DNA of 64,000 nt from Siphonodentalium dalli (Eukaryota > Mollusca > Scaphopoda > Gadilida > Siphonodentaliidae): the NCBI GenBank assembly GCA_032622095.1, contig CP136065.1:244403474-244467473 (forward strand), in the 5' to 3' direction. The position numbers and the translations under genes are program-made. The notes under the pieces were generated by a model. That model made no database searches. It saw nothing but the letters and a program-made list of their open reading frames with translations, and had not been told where the DNA came from. This document shows, in pieces, positions 12,541-23,988 of this stretch. Every line of letters begins with the position of its first letter. Within the stretch, counting starts at the first letter, position 1.

Positions 12541-14195
12541 TCACCCCGTGTGTGCGGTAAAAATCCCCTAATGTGGCACCGTGTATGCCGTGGGGTGCAT
12601 CCCGTGAGGTGTGGTGTATAGGAGTCCTGGAGGTACTAGGGCGGTCGTATCGTGTTAGGCATAGACCAGCGGATACGACTTAGCTCATGATCCTCTTTGG
12701 TCCTACATCTCTTCAAGACGGGTGGTTGAGATGACCCGGTTCAATCAATCGGCTAGTCACGCCTCTCCACAGTGTTTCAGATTCAAATTTTGTTATATGT
12801 TGTATTGCTCGTCTGATGTTGGAAGTGTTGTTTTCTGTTTTTCATGTGTGATGTTTCTTTTCTCTCTTATCTCTTTCGTGTTCGTCCTGATGAGTGTTGA
12901 GTGTTGAATCCTGTATTGTCCACGCCTGTCTCACCGTGGAGAGGTACCGGGAGGCTGCTATATGCAGTGTCTAAACGGGTCATCGCTTCAGCTATGACTT
13001 TGGCCCAACCAGAATCTGAAGGGTAATCCACGGCAGCTGCTGGGCTAGTTGTCGATTATTTGCTTTTCGTATGGCAACTCAAAACAAAAAACAATGTATC
13101 GCTCACAAGAATGATGACTCATCAAGTTCCAATGATGATGTGATATTCCCTCAGTACTTGGTTATTGGCTTTGATCCACTTGTGGACAGACCTTCTATCT
13201 TTGTCATTGATAAAACGCTGCAAAGCATTGCTGGACAATTGAAATTTGTCAAACCAATCAGGACTGGGCGAATAAGTGGTTCTCTCTTGACTGAATGTTC
13301 AAAGAAAGTTCAATCTGATGCTCTGCTGAAATTAACAACTATTGCACAAACACCAGTGTTGGTTACACCTCACAAGACATTGAATAGTAGCAGAGTGTGT
13401 TGCGGACCGGCGATATAGCTGATTCTTCGAAATCAGAAATACTGGCGGAGTTGGCACCACAGGAAGTTACAGAAGTCCGTCGACTGTTGATGGTACTCGA
13501 GTTCCTCTGAATAGTTATCTTCTGACCTTCAATCGGTGCGAACATCCACCGACATTGAAGGTTGGGTATGTGAAGGTAGATATAAGTATCTATGTTCCAA
13601 TCCATTACGATGTTTTAAATGCCAGGCCTATGGCCATGAACATTGTAAAAGTAAAAAAAACACTGGTGCACGATGTTCTGTTTCTGGTCATGATTATAAG
13701 GATTGTACAAATCCTAAAACATGTAAGGCTGAAAAACATTTATCGTATATAGATGCTAAGAAAATAGTTGGTACCAGACCATCAATTGCTCAAGTCACAT
13801 ATTCAGCTACCGTTTCTAGAAAAAAACAAGTATGTTGATGCCGGTGTCACTCAGACAGAGAGTCAAACAAAACTTGTTAGTATCTCACTAGAAATTAATT
13901 AATTTTGCTGATTAATTTTATGCAGGTTTTATAACTTGGCTGTCCTCAAAGCAGTATTGCTGTCTTTTTTTGATATTCTGTTTTATATAGGTTTGCACAG
14001 TGGTCAGTTTCTGAATGTTTCTGATCCCAATTGAGCACTCTCGCTCTGATTTTGGGTGTTTTTATTTGTATATATTTAGTTTCATTTTAGTCCAATTAAC
14101 GGTTACGTCTATACACAGTTGCTTCGCTTAATTCTGATTCAGTTTTCTCAACGGCTAAAACGACGTAAAATCCATAACCAAACAAACAAATCGGA
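12541..14195 (+). mobile_element. internally deleted LINE (I/Nimb-like) with ORF1 remnant
   Basis: The left part (12541-13070) looks like a LINE 5' UTR leading to an ORF1 start at 13071. ORF1 coding follows to about 13838. A 3' UTR runs from about 13860 to 14195 and ends with TAAAACGACGTAAAATCC and the tail CCAAACAAACAAATC, typical of molluscan I/Nimb-group LINEs. ORF2 (endonuclease and reverse transcriptase) is entirely missing, so the copy is dead. It may have arisen by an internal deletion or a template jump. Confidence 0.75.
13071..13838 (+). pseudogene. LINE ORF1 (gag-like, CCHC knuckles), frameshifted
   Basis: The first frame (13071-13390) gives MATQNKKQCIAHKNDD and on through PQYLVIGFDPLVDRPSIFVI. 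Typical ORF1 similarity then continues in a second frame: GVLRTGDIADSSKSEILAEL, SYLLTFNRCEHPPTLKVGYV. A third frame carries zinc-knuckle sequence: LRCFKCQAYGHEHCKSKK and CSVSGHDYKDCTNPKTC. At least two frame changes (near 13390 and near 13600) separate these parts. In intact relatives this RNA-binding protein coats LINE RNA. Confidence 0.75.
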
Positions 14196-14335
14196 GAAGA
14201 TTGGACACACGGGGGACGAAATGCTATCATAGTATTACCCGATCATTATAGCAAAACAGCGTTAATGAAAACTCCATTTTATTGTGAAAGGATATCGATA
14301 GTCTATATTGGTAATTTTCTCCAGGGGCCTGTGGG

Positions 14336-14725
14336 ATGAAGGCGAACGTGGCATTGATGATTGACGTTATTCACAGAGACAACGGAAACGATGGTCGTGG
14401 CGCGCAACTCCGTGGGTGTTTATCGGAAACGATGGCCGTGGCGCGCAACTCCGTGGGTGTTTATCGGACATTGGGAATACCAGCAGCCAGCTTGGTATTG
14501 TGGTTCGTCTTCCTGTCGTAGAATGGGTGAAAGTCTCAACCGTGCAATTCATTGTGAGTTATCCGCCGGTTGGAGGATGAATGAAACTGTTCACGAGAAA
14601 CGTATTTGTGAGTTGCCTTCCTGTGGTAGGACGAATAAAGATCACAACAGGAAAAGTCTACGTGCGTTGTCCACGGGTGGGATGAATAATGAATGTCTCC
14701 ACATCAAGCAAGTTTTATCGTAAAC
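14336..14725 (+). repeat. short tandem duplications
   Basis: A 41-bp unit beginning GGAAACGATGGTCGTGGCGC is duplicated at 14385-14466. It is followed by about three degenerate units of roughly 60-70 bp, each with a phrase like TTGTGAGTTGCCTTCCTGTG and GGATGAAT. The overlapping open frames here are short and repeat-driven; I see no domain. Confidence 0.5.
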
Positions 14726-15300
14726 ATACTCAGAAACATATCCTTTGTTGTCTACATGGAGGTCGGATTGACTGTTTTCGCTACATTTGTTTCTGTGTGC
14801 AGCGGAGTCCTTCCTTTTGCATGAGAACAGAAACTATCTGATCTTATTATGTGTCGCGCCTTTGTATTATCTTTGTCAATAGTGTAGGCCCAGCCTGAAT
14901 GTCATAAACTGCACAACCCTTGGATGTGGTGAATTATCTAATTATATTTACATACTGAGTGTGATTATCACTAAATCCAGCATTCCGATTGGTCGGCGCC
15001 CACGTGACTAGTTGCAATTATTTCTCGGTAAACGCGCAAGAGGGTCATAATTGCAACCATAATTACATCGACGGGTCGTTGATTTTGGAGAAGAAGAACG
15101 CGTAATGTTTTGGGCGCATTTGCACAGGATTGACTTAATAGATCATCAGGTTTCAATATAAAGAGCCTCGTTTTGAAATTGTTCTCATGTGTTTCTGGTC
15201 GGGTGCTATGTGATATTTTGGGCTGGTTTTGTCATGATACACTTTTCGATTTAAATACATTTACAAAAGTGGCTTTTTCGCTAAATGTATATAAATATAC

Positions 15301-15455
15301 GGATTAACTGTCACGTGGACTGTTTTTATGGAGATGTAACCGTAAGGTAAGTGGTCATAACTTGTATGTAAAACCCTCTTCGGGTTTTACACAAGTTATG
15401 ACCGCTTACATAACGGTTACATCTCCATAAAAACAGACCACATGACAGTTAATCC
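15301..15455. repeat. long near-perfect foldback, about 73-bp arms
   Basis: The left arm starts GGATTAACTGTCACGTGGAC and the right arm ends with its inverse, CAGTTAATCC at 15446-15455. The centre reads AAACCCTCTTCGGGTTTTAC, a tight TTCG-type loop. Like the foldback at 11116 it is nearly pure stem with no coding capacity. Confidence 0.85.
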
Positions 15456-15974
15456 TCAAATATATGTCAGGACGCCATTGAATTAAATCTTCAATTGGCC
15501 AGTATGGGCATCCTTATTTGATAGAGCGGGTGAGAACGTTGTAATTTCCACGGTGGTGCATTTGCAGAAGAAAGCGGGGCAATAGATGTGCGATATAAAA
15601 ATTACACAAAAGAACAAACAAGATTACGAATTATTAATCAAGGCGAAGTTAACCGATGAATAGTTGCTATAATACGTAAACTGGTCTTTAGTTACAGATG
15701 AATCATGCAACGGTCCATTTTGAGTTTGAGTCAAACATTGTATAACATTAGGCAGGGGTGATGTGTGATGCGAATGTTTCTTGCAAAAGTTTGCACTATC
15801 ACACTTACCACCGTGGGGTTTTCATAGGAATCATGCATTCTTGTTGATGCCGACATTAATTATGAGTATGTTAACATGAAAGCATTATGTAATCAATATA
15901 AAAGGCATTTGCGTATAAAATAGCGGACAATTACCGAAACGTTCATCGTCGTATGTATCTCTTAGAAGCCACAG

Positions 15975-16062
15975 TGAAATAGAATTTCGTTATTTCACTA
16001 TAGTTTTCGTTATTTCACTGTATTTTTCGTTATTTCACTGTATTTTTCGTTATTTCACTGTA
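15975..16062. repeat. 20-bp tandem repeat
   Basis: About four units of TTTTTCGTTATTTCACTGTA, with the first two slightly diverged. Confidence 0.85.
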
Positions 16063-16084
16063 GCTTTATTTTTTTTTTTAGAAA

Positions 16085-16411
16085 TTTGGGTCAACCAGTT
16101 GTTTCTTTCCGAATTTTGTTCTATTTTATAATTTCACCCATACAGAGCCCCAGACAAACATGAGCAGACGACACTCTTATATATGCTTCTATATGTGTGT
16201 GGGGCTCCCTGCAGGGTAATGGATGCTTTTTATTTTATGTCCTAAAAATTATCAGAAACATTTATTAAAAACAAATGATAAAAAATTGTTAGGCCAATGC
16301 ATTCTCTTATATATGCGAGGCGACCTATGGTCGACTCGCATATATAAGAGAATGCATTGGCACAGGGTAAAAAAATCCCGACTTCCGACTGGATTTGATA
16401 TGGCGGGTCAC
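16085..16411. mobile_element. partial MITE, GACCC-type end
   Basis: This matches the MITE at 9186-9642: the CAGAGCCCCAGACAAACATG segment, the CTGCAGGGTAATGGATGCTT segment, one hairpin (16294-16360) and the terminal GATATGGCGGGTCAC at the right. The left hairpin and left terminus are missing, so it is truncated or interrupted. Confidence 0.75.
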
Positions 16412-17689
16412 AAATGTCTGACACCATAATTTGTTGTACTACAAAATTTGAAAATTCCGCATAATTTAGCAACTTTGAACATTAATAATAATAAGCCGCA
16501 TATGATAAAAAGAATAGCTAAAACAAATTGTCTGATTACCTGAAACGTCTCACGTGTGTCTGGAAATAAATATCGAATTTTCACTCGCGGCTTTCTGTCA
16601 AGAAATATTTCAGTATTCAAACAAACACTCGGTATGTATTCTCTATATCTTCCCTTTATGTGAATCACAAATGCGTGCTTATCGTGACTAGAACCCGCTT
16701 CACCATCGCTGGACGACTTATTTTGCTATATGAACCTTACGAACTGAGACGCACATGCACAACCCGACTCAGATTGACATAAAACATCATACAAATCAAT
16801 TAATGATATAGTAAAGTCACTGCAACTAAGTCTTGTCAGATGCATACCGCTATACACTATGTGTGTTTTCGTTGTCATATTGTGATATTAGAGATCTTTC
16901 GCGTTTTTAACGACCACAGATAATTATTACGAATAGCTATTTGTTGTATTTTTTTTTTCGGACGGTCCAAAAACATTATCGCATTATTGACAACAACGAG
17001 TCTGTTTGATAGACAAACGTGCTTGATACAGGACTGCATGTCTTGATTATTTTGTACTGAAGTATGCTGTTATCAGGCGCTTTGTGTCCGTGAGCGTCAA
17101 CTGTTTCACGACGACGAATGATTTTATCGCCACAAATTGATAAAAGGTAAGGCCACATAGCGACCACAATTTAAGGACATAATCTCAGGGGCACCTCCAA
17201 CATTGAGGAACTGAGAAACGATCACGAACTTATTGCTATATCATGTATTTGTGAATTTTGTTGAAAATTCGAACCTGTAATTGTAACAACGAACAGGTAA
17301 AAACGACAACGAATATAAAGAACACAATTTCTATAGTAACGTAGTACCATATTCGTAAAATTATTTGTCGTAGTTCATTATGCGAAAGGTCTCTAATGTT
17401 CCTCCACCAGCATGTATAATTAGACAATATTAGTGTCTGTTTGTGCTTCATACCAATGTAGCAAAGGAAATAACACAATATTTTCCAATGTTTACGATAG
17501 CCATAACAGTCTAAACTTATTTATTTTAACACTACCATTCTTACCACTGAAACTATAGTCGTATTCTCAACACTTTTTGACACATCATGACACAAATCAA
17601 ATTAGATGTACATGTATGACACATATATCTACATATATATATGACTATTAATTATAATTTATGCTTTCAGAATATGATTAATCATTAGT
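16412..17689. other. no gene seen
   Basis: AT-rich sequence with short open frames on the minus strand (for example 16408-16668 and 17236-17478) that are hydrophobic but lack domains or splice context. Confidence 0.4.
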
Positions 17690-18795
17690 ACAATGAGAAT
17701 TGTAGTTGTCGCCCGCCTGTCGAGGGAGACAATGAGAATTGTAGTTGTAGCCCGCCTGTCGAGGGAGACAATGAGAATTGAAGTTGTCGCTCGCCTGTCG
17801 AGGGAGACAATGAGAATTGTAGTTGTCGCCCGCCTGTCGAGGGAGACAATGAGAATTGTAGTTGTCGCCCGCCTGTCGAGGGAGACAATGAGAATTGTAG
17901 TTGTCGCCCGCCTGTCGAGGGAGACAATGAGAATTGTAGTTGTCGCCCGCCTGTCGAGGGAGACAATGAGAATTGTAGTTGTCGCCCGCCTGTCGAGGGA
18001 GACAATGACAATTATAGTTGTCGCCCGCCTGTCGAGGGAGACAATGAGAATTGTAGTTGTCGCCCGCCTGTCGAGGGAGACAATGATAATTGTAGTTGTC
18101 GCCCGCCTGTCGAGGGAGACAATGAGAATTGTAGTTGTCGCCCGCCTGTCGAGGGAGACAATGAGAATTGTAGTTGTCGCCCGCCTGTCGAGGGAGACAA
18201 TGAGAATTGTAGTTGTCGCCCGCCTGTCGAGGGAGACAATGAGAATTGTAGTTGTCGCCCGCCTGTCGAGGGAGACAATGAGAATTGTAGTTGTCGCCCG
18301 CCTGTCGAGGGAGACAATGAGAATTGTAGTTGTCGCCCGCCTGTCGAGGGAGACAATGACAATTGTAGTTGTCGCCCGCCTGTCGAGGGAGACAATGAGA
18401 ATTGTAGTTGTCGCCCGCCTGTCGAGGGAGACAATGAGAATTGTAGTTGTCGCCCGCCTGTCGAGGGAGACAATGAGAATTGTAGTTGTCGCCCGCCTGT
18501 CGAGGGAGACAATGAGAATTGTAGTTGTCGCCCGCCTGTCGAGGGAGACAATGAGAATTGTAGTTGTCGCCCGCCTGTCGAGGGAGACAATGAGAATTGT
18601 AGTTGTCGCCCGCCTGTCGAGGGAGACAATGAGAATTGTAGTTGTCGCCCGCCTGTCAAGGGAGACAATGAGAATTGTAGTTGTCGCCCGCCTGTCGAGG
18701 GAGACAATGACAATTGTAGTTGTCGCCCGCCTGTCGAGGGAGACAATGACAATTGTAGTTGTCGCCCGCCTGTCGAGGGAGACAATGAGAATTGT
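17690..18795. repeat. 39-bp minisatellite, about 28 copies
   Basis: Unit GAGAATTGTAGTTGTCGCCC plus GCCTGTCGAGGGAGACAAT, 39 bp, repeated about 28 times with very few differences. Because 39 is a multiple of three, both strands stay open over the array (MRIVVVARLSRET on plus, LSPSTGGRQLQFS on minus). I read these as by-products. The unit matches part of the dispersed palindromic elements at 20718-20823 and 59150-59272, so it was probably amplified from one of them. Confidence 0.95.
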
Positions 18796-18797
18796 CG

Positions 18798-19068
18798 CGA
18801 CAAACTAATATTAGTGTTAACTAGATCAGCCTGTTCTCCCATAAATAGGCTCATATAGAACTTATTCAAAACATACGAAATAAGCCCACGACAAACTAAT
18901 ATTAGTGTTAACTAAATCAGCCTGTTTTCCCATAAATAGGCTCATATAGAACTTATTCAAAACACACGAAATAAGCCCACGACAAACTAATATTAGTGTT
19001 AACTAAATCAGCCTGTTCTCCCAGAAATAAGCTCATATAGAACTTATTCAAAACACACGAAATAAGCC
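18798..19068. repeat. 91-bp tandem triplication
   Basis: The block starting CGACAAACTAATATTAGTGT begins at 18798, 18889 and 18980, three nearly identical copies. Each contains CAGCCTGTTCTCCCATAAAT and AAATAAGCCCA, phrases of the foldback families, so a foldback fragment was amplified directly next to the 39-bp array. Confidence 0.9.
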
Positions 19069-19539
19069 ATTATAGTGATTATTTTAATATGAATTCAGCT
19101 CTATATGAACCTAAATCGGAGACGATCGAAACAGTCGTATATGAGCTTATTTCAATTCATAAGCTCATACATGCACTATTACATCTACTTTTTTCATCGA
19201 CACGACGTACCGGATGAACGCTCTTAAAATGTGTTTACACTGCTGTCCCCTCAGAAAATTCCTTTAGTCTGTGTGCCCAGTAAATGTCCGACCAGACATT
19301 TTGGCCAAATTTGTTCTGTCCCGATGCCTGAAACTTTCGATACAATCAACCGATCGAGTCGGGCGATGTGCCAAACTGAACCATAGCCCTTCTTGAACAA
19401 AATAGGCGTCATGGTGTGAATAACATAACATAAATATTTTAGCCTCAGCTTGATAACAACGGATGGTGGGAATTTGGGTCATCTGATAAATAGCTGCCTT
19501 GTCTTATATATGTTTTTGGTGTGGGAGTTCTATTGTGCC

Positions 19540-19745
19540 AAATAGCTGTGAACACAGCCTGTTCTCTTGAAAATAAGCTCATATTGAACCTATTTCAAAT
19601 AAGCCCATATCGGCATTATTTGAATCTGATTACGTTATATGAACATAAAACGCGGTTTTAAAACAGTCCAATGTGGGATTATTTCCATACGAAATATGTC
19701 CATATTGGCATCATTTAATCGACCTGTTTTCATCGACACGGCTTC
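19540..19745. repeat. foldback-family fragment
   Basis: Contains GCCTGTTCTCTTGAAAATAAGCTCATATTG and several short inverted phrases (GTCCAATGTGGGATTATTTC, CCATATTGGCATCATTT). A similar inverted segment occurs at 35585-35690. No ORF. Confidence 0.4.
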
Positions 19746-20399
19746 TTTGTTAAACGTTGTTAATGCAACATGTTCAGGTAACATTGCTTTAGGTTTCACT
19801 GCTTCATGCTCAGTTGGCACAACTATAAGTTACATTGGCACAAATATATAAATACCATTGCATAATGAATTATGAGTCTATTAAGTTTCCAGCACCACAA
19901 TTGGATGGGAAATGTTGGCTGTATTTAGTCATTTAGTCATGGAAAGCTGAAATGTTTGAGTAATATCAGATATCAAACCGAAGAGCTATATGACGTTCGA
20001 AATCAATTGGATGGAAAATGTTGCCTGTATGGCAACCGAAGTGTTTATTAATGAAAGTGTAAATTCTCAGATGGCTGCCGGTAGCCATTTATTTTTATTT
20101 AAAATCGTTCAAATTCGATAGCTCCCATTTAGTGGTGATCCTAGACATTCCTGTAAATATTTAAAACATTTTTTACTAGTATTCATACAAACATTGATGG
20201 GTGCAGCCATGTAATGACATAGGCAACACAACACATTGTTATTAGTATAAAGTTTCCTCTTTCCGTGAATAGATTCCCACCATGCGACCAGAAAACTGGA
20301 AAATAGCTACGCAAATGATGGATCAAAAACTTGAACGTTTTATTTTCTAAAAAGCGAGGATTTCAACATAAAATTAACTCTTCGAATTGGATTAAAGAA

Positions 20400-20730
20400 T
20401 ATACGCGCGCACTTAGGTGTCGATAATGTGACTAAAATGATCTCATTTTCAGCACAGTATCGACTCAAAAGGAGGCGATTCTAAGCAGATTTTTATCTAA
20501 AACAAGTTCCTTATAATCAGATAATTTTCGGATTGTCGGGAGAACACGCTGTTCCGGTGTACCCTCTTTAACATGTGTTTTCACTGTGACCCGCGCCATT
20601 AAATGAAATAACTGCTATAAGTCCATTATCTGCTCATTCAGACTCAAATAACCACAGTATGTGCATATTTCATATTATAGGCCGATTATGTGCGTACTTG
20701 CGCGAGGATATGTTGCAGTGAGATTTTTCA
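20400..20730. mobile_element. foldback/MITE-like element, family A
   Basis: Copy of the 5380-5945 family: GGTGTCGATAATGTGACTAA, GGCGATTCTAAGCAGATTTT, CATGTGTTTTCACTGTGACC and GCGCGAGGATATGTTGCAGT occur in the family order. Confidence 0.6.
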
Positions 20731-20823
20731 CCCGCTCGAGAACGGAATGTTTCGTGAGAAATTTCGTTCTCGAGCAGGTGACTAATCTATTCAATGTCTT
20801 CTGAGACAGCGGGCGACAACTGT
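20718..20823. repeat. palindromic element related to the 39-bp minisatellite
   Basis: Contains CACCCGCTCGAGAACGGAAT, the inverse TTCTCGAGCAGGTG, and ends CAGCGGGCGACAACTG. The reverse complement begins CAGTTGTCGCCCGCTGTC, the core of the 39-bp unit at 17690-18795. A better conserved copy is at 59150-59272. Confidence 0.65.
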
Positions 20824-20929
20824 TTACTGTTGTTCTACTGTCTTAAATATTTTTGTTGATCAGTATATATCCGAAAGATTCTATTACATTACCAATCGAC
20901 TTTTCATAATGGTCCAGAGAGCCGATGTG

Positions 20930-23540
20930 GTGTCCGTGTGCGCTACCTTGATTCATCAGGATCCGACATTCTCTTTGTCATAATGACATAAAAGATACAA
21001 CATTGATACAATGTTCCTCCACCCAGCACATGATATATAATCTAATGTCTTGTCAACTTCAACACATCGTAAGCAGCACATTCTTGACTGGGTCATAGTG
21101 ATGCAAGACCCCACAAACGTCGTAAAAGCTGACGTCGCCGACATAACATTCTCTGATCACTTTCTAGTCAATTTCATCATCAACACTGCAAAACCGTCTG
21201 CAGGTCCAAAACGCCAAGTACTAACCAGGAACATTAAAGCCATCAACTCTCACGATTTCTCGGCCAGTCTCTCAAATGCCTTTAAATGCAACGATTCCGG
21301 AACATGCAATGAACTAGCCTCACGTTTCAACGCTAAACTAAGCTCTCTGATTGACGATTATGCCCCTCTGAAAACGCGCACTACGTGCGACCGCCTTGCA
21401 GCGCCATGGATGACGAGGGAAATTATTGAATCTAAGCGCGCAAGACGAAAAGCCGAACGCAAGTGGAGATCATCTAAGTTGACTGTCCACCGAGAAATAT
21501 TCATGGATAGTAGTAAATATGTGTGCAACTTAATTAAAGATGCAAAAATTTGTTTCTATAATGACTCTATAACACAGTGTAAATCAATGAAAATGTTGTT
21601 TAATTTCACCAACTCTATGCTCTAAGTCCAAATCAACCGTACTACCAAATAACCACGATACTGCTGACTTACCAAATGTGTTTGCGCAATTCTTTGATGA
21701 TAAAGTGGTGCGTATAAGATATCGCATAGAAACAAATATTGATGCTGAGTTTGCTGAATTTACCGGGAATAAACTAAACAACTTTTGCCCTGTAACACAA
21801 GAGGAAGTAAAATCCCTTATCGTAAAACTGCCACCGAAATCCTGTGCCAGCGACCCTATGCCAACTCAGTTGATCCGGGAACACAGGGTAGTGCTGGCAT
21901 CAGCAATAACATCTATATTTAATTCATCTCCAAGACATGGCGTTTTTCCTGACATTTTTAAGCATGCAATTGTTAAACCACTCCTGAAGAAGCCAAGATT
22001 GGACCGGAACAATTTAAGAAATTACAGACCCGTTTCAAACTTGCAATTCATCTCTAAAATGTTAGAACGTGTCGTGTTGTATCAACTTCGTGATCACTTG
22101 GATAACAACGAACTCAATGACCCATTCCAGTCTGCATACAGAAAAAATCATAGCATAGAAACGGCCTTAATATGCATCACAAGTGATCTCCTCAATGCAG
22201 CAGATGAAGGCCTTGTAACAATTGTTGCCTGTCTGGATTTGTCCGCCGCGTTCGACACAATTGATCATTCCATCCTTATTAAGCGGCTGTCTTCCACATT
22301 TGGTTTATCGGAAACTGTTATCGATTGGTTCCAATCGTATCTGACTGATCGTACACAAAAAGTACAGATTGGCGACACGTTCTCGGAACCTAAATTGCTT
22401 CACTTCGGAGTCCCGCAAGGCTCAGTTTTAGGACCTGTTTTATATTCGATGTACGTCAAGCCGCTCGGTGATGTAATTAGATCCAATGGTGTTCGTTACC
22501 ACATGTATGCTGACGATATTAAAATGTACCTTTCTTTCCCGCCTTGTGACATAATTGAAAACTTGAAACAAATACAGGACTGTATATCTGATGTAAAATC
22601 GTGGATGGAAATTAATAAACTTAAGTTAAACGAGGAAAAAACGGAGTTGATGTTATGTGGAACCGATTACCGCATTAAACACTCTGATGTTCACCATATT
22701 AAAATAGGTGATTCAGATATTCAGTTATCATCGTCTGTCAAAATTCTAGGTGTTGTTTTGGATAACACACTATCCATGATCTTACGGGTCAACTCAATGT
22801 GCAAATCCATGTTTATGGAAATTCGTCGCATCTCGCAGTTACGGCCATATTTAACACAGACATGCTCACAGACCCTTGTTTCTTCATTTGTATTTTCAAA
22901 ACTAGACTATTGTAATGCCATTCTCGCCGGCATCACAACTGAACACTTGGATAAATTGCAAAAAGTAATTAATGTTGCTGCAAGGATTGTTTCCCGCAAA
23001 CCAAAATTTTCACATGTAACACCATTGCTACAAGAACTACACTACCTTCCTATTCGTGCACGCATAGACTACAAGTATGCGTAATTCTGTTATAAAAAAT
23101 CAGAATCTAGTTCAAGTATTCTCCCTGTATTGCTTCAATATTTTGATAAACTTTTAAGTATGTATGTTCCACCTACGAATCTGAGGTCAAAGGCACAAGC
23201 TCTAATGGATATTCCATCAAAAAATTTAAAAACTTATGGCGATAGAGCATTTGATTCGTATGCGCCAAATGTTTGGAACTCACTGAGACACGACACAAGA
23301 TTTGCAAACTCTCTGACCGAATTCAAAACTTTGTTAAAGAGTGAATTATTATGTGCTCACTATGGGGAAGCTACCTCAGATGTTGTTTAATTATTTTGAT
23401 GTATGTGTATATCTATCGGTATGTGGTGTGTATAGATGTATGGATATCACGTGTGATAGAGGGCAGGGTACTAGTAGGAATGTAAGCGCTCTGGGCCATA
23501 TGGGATAAAGCGCTATATAAAAACTATTTATTATTATCCT
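20930..23540 (+). mobile_element. 5'-truncated L2/CR1-like LINE
   Basis: ORF2 coding runs from the last part of the endonuclease (about 21040) through reverse transcriptase to the C-terminus at 23390. The 3' end reads GTAAGCGCTCTGGGCCATAT, then AAAGCGCTATATAAAAAC and a short (ATT)n tail near 23525-23540, a hallmark of L2/CR1-type LINEs. The 5' portion is missing, the usual outcome of incomplete reverse transcription. It lies directly upstream (about 100 bp) of the TATA box of the PAN-EGF-fibrinogen gene. Confidence 0.85.
21050..23390 (+). pseudogene. LINE ORF2: endonuclease end and reverse transcriptase, broken
   Basis: The first frame (to 21625) has STHRKQHILDWVIV and FSDHFLVNF, the C-terminal endonuclease motif. 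The second frame (from about 21630) has the RT core: YRPVSNLQFISKMLERVVL, SAYRKNHSIETALI, LDLSAAFDTIDHSIL, FGVPQGSVLGPVLYSMYV, and YHMYADDIKMYL with the catalytic YADD. It continues through KLKLNEEKTELML to KYA, where an in-frame TAA at about 23082 precedes the last 100 residues (SYAPNVWNSLRHDTRFANSL). One frame change near 21620 and one stop separate it from an intact ORF2. Confidence 0.85.
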
Positions 23541-23645
23541 ACTGATACGTATGGCCGATATGTCTTCGTTTCTAAATAGTCAAAGGTGTGGATCTGCAGG
23601 TTCGACCAATAGCCAAGATTCAACGATCAACATATCAATGCGCAC

Positions 23646-23653
23646 TATAAATA
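23646..23653 (+). promoter_or_regulatory. TATA box of the PAN-EGF-fibrinogen gene
   Basis: TATAAATA sits 64 bp upstream of the ATG at 23710, inside the small palindrome GCACTATAAATAGTGC. A start site about 30 bp downstream would leave a leader of roughly 35 bases. It lies just past the 3' end of the LINE at 20930-23540. Confidence 0.5.
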
Positions 23654-23709
23654 GTGCGACCTGAGGATTCAAGATTCACACGGAGGAACTGCGAATTATC
23701 ACATTTAGT

Positions 23710-23988
23710 ATGGGTGAATTCGTGTTGGTTATGTCCGTCAAGTTTAATCGAGCGGAACTGTTGAAAACAGAAAATGGTTGTGATGTATGTGGTGGCTACG
23801 CAGAAGCAAGAACGAGGAACATTCTCCAGTTCGAGAATTTATGTAGCAGACACGTTGACTGCCGGGCTGCAGACTATAACGTTAGGACGCACCGATGTGT
23901 GTTTCTGGAAATTAACCGATATAGCCCACATTGCCGGGGACAGATGGAATGGAGGCATATCAGTGTTGGGAACGACCGATATTCTCAG
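23710..23988 (+). CDS. exon 1: PAN/apple-like domain
   Basis: The ATG at 23710 opens a 93-codon exon ending CAG before the donor GTAAAGCT (phase 0). Residues 1-15 ([15 protein letters not shown]) are only weakly signal-like, unlike the strong signal peptide of the minus-strand paralogue, whose N-terminus is about 14 residues longer. The PAN-like module follows: [19 protein letters not shown] and [20 protein letters not shown], then [10 protein letters not shown]. One Cys of the paralogue (NILQC) is Phe here. If this start is correct, secretion may be impaired; an upstream start or exon remains possible. Confidence 0.8.

Noticed and set aside
17690-18795. CRISPR-like array
   Set aside because: There are no unique spacers between repeats; units are head to tail. 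The context is animal. The same holds for the arrays at 44381, 45287 and 49740.
17693-18869. Long open frames on both strands (371 and 285 codons)
   Set aside because: They are 13-residue repeats produced by a 39-bp minisatellite; both strands are open at once and there is no non-repetitive coding flank.
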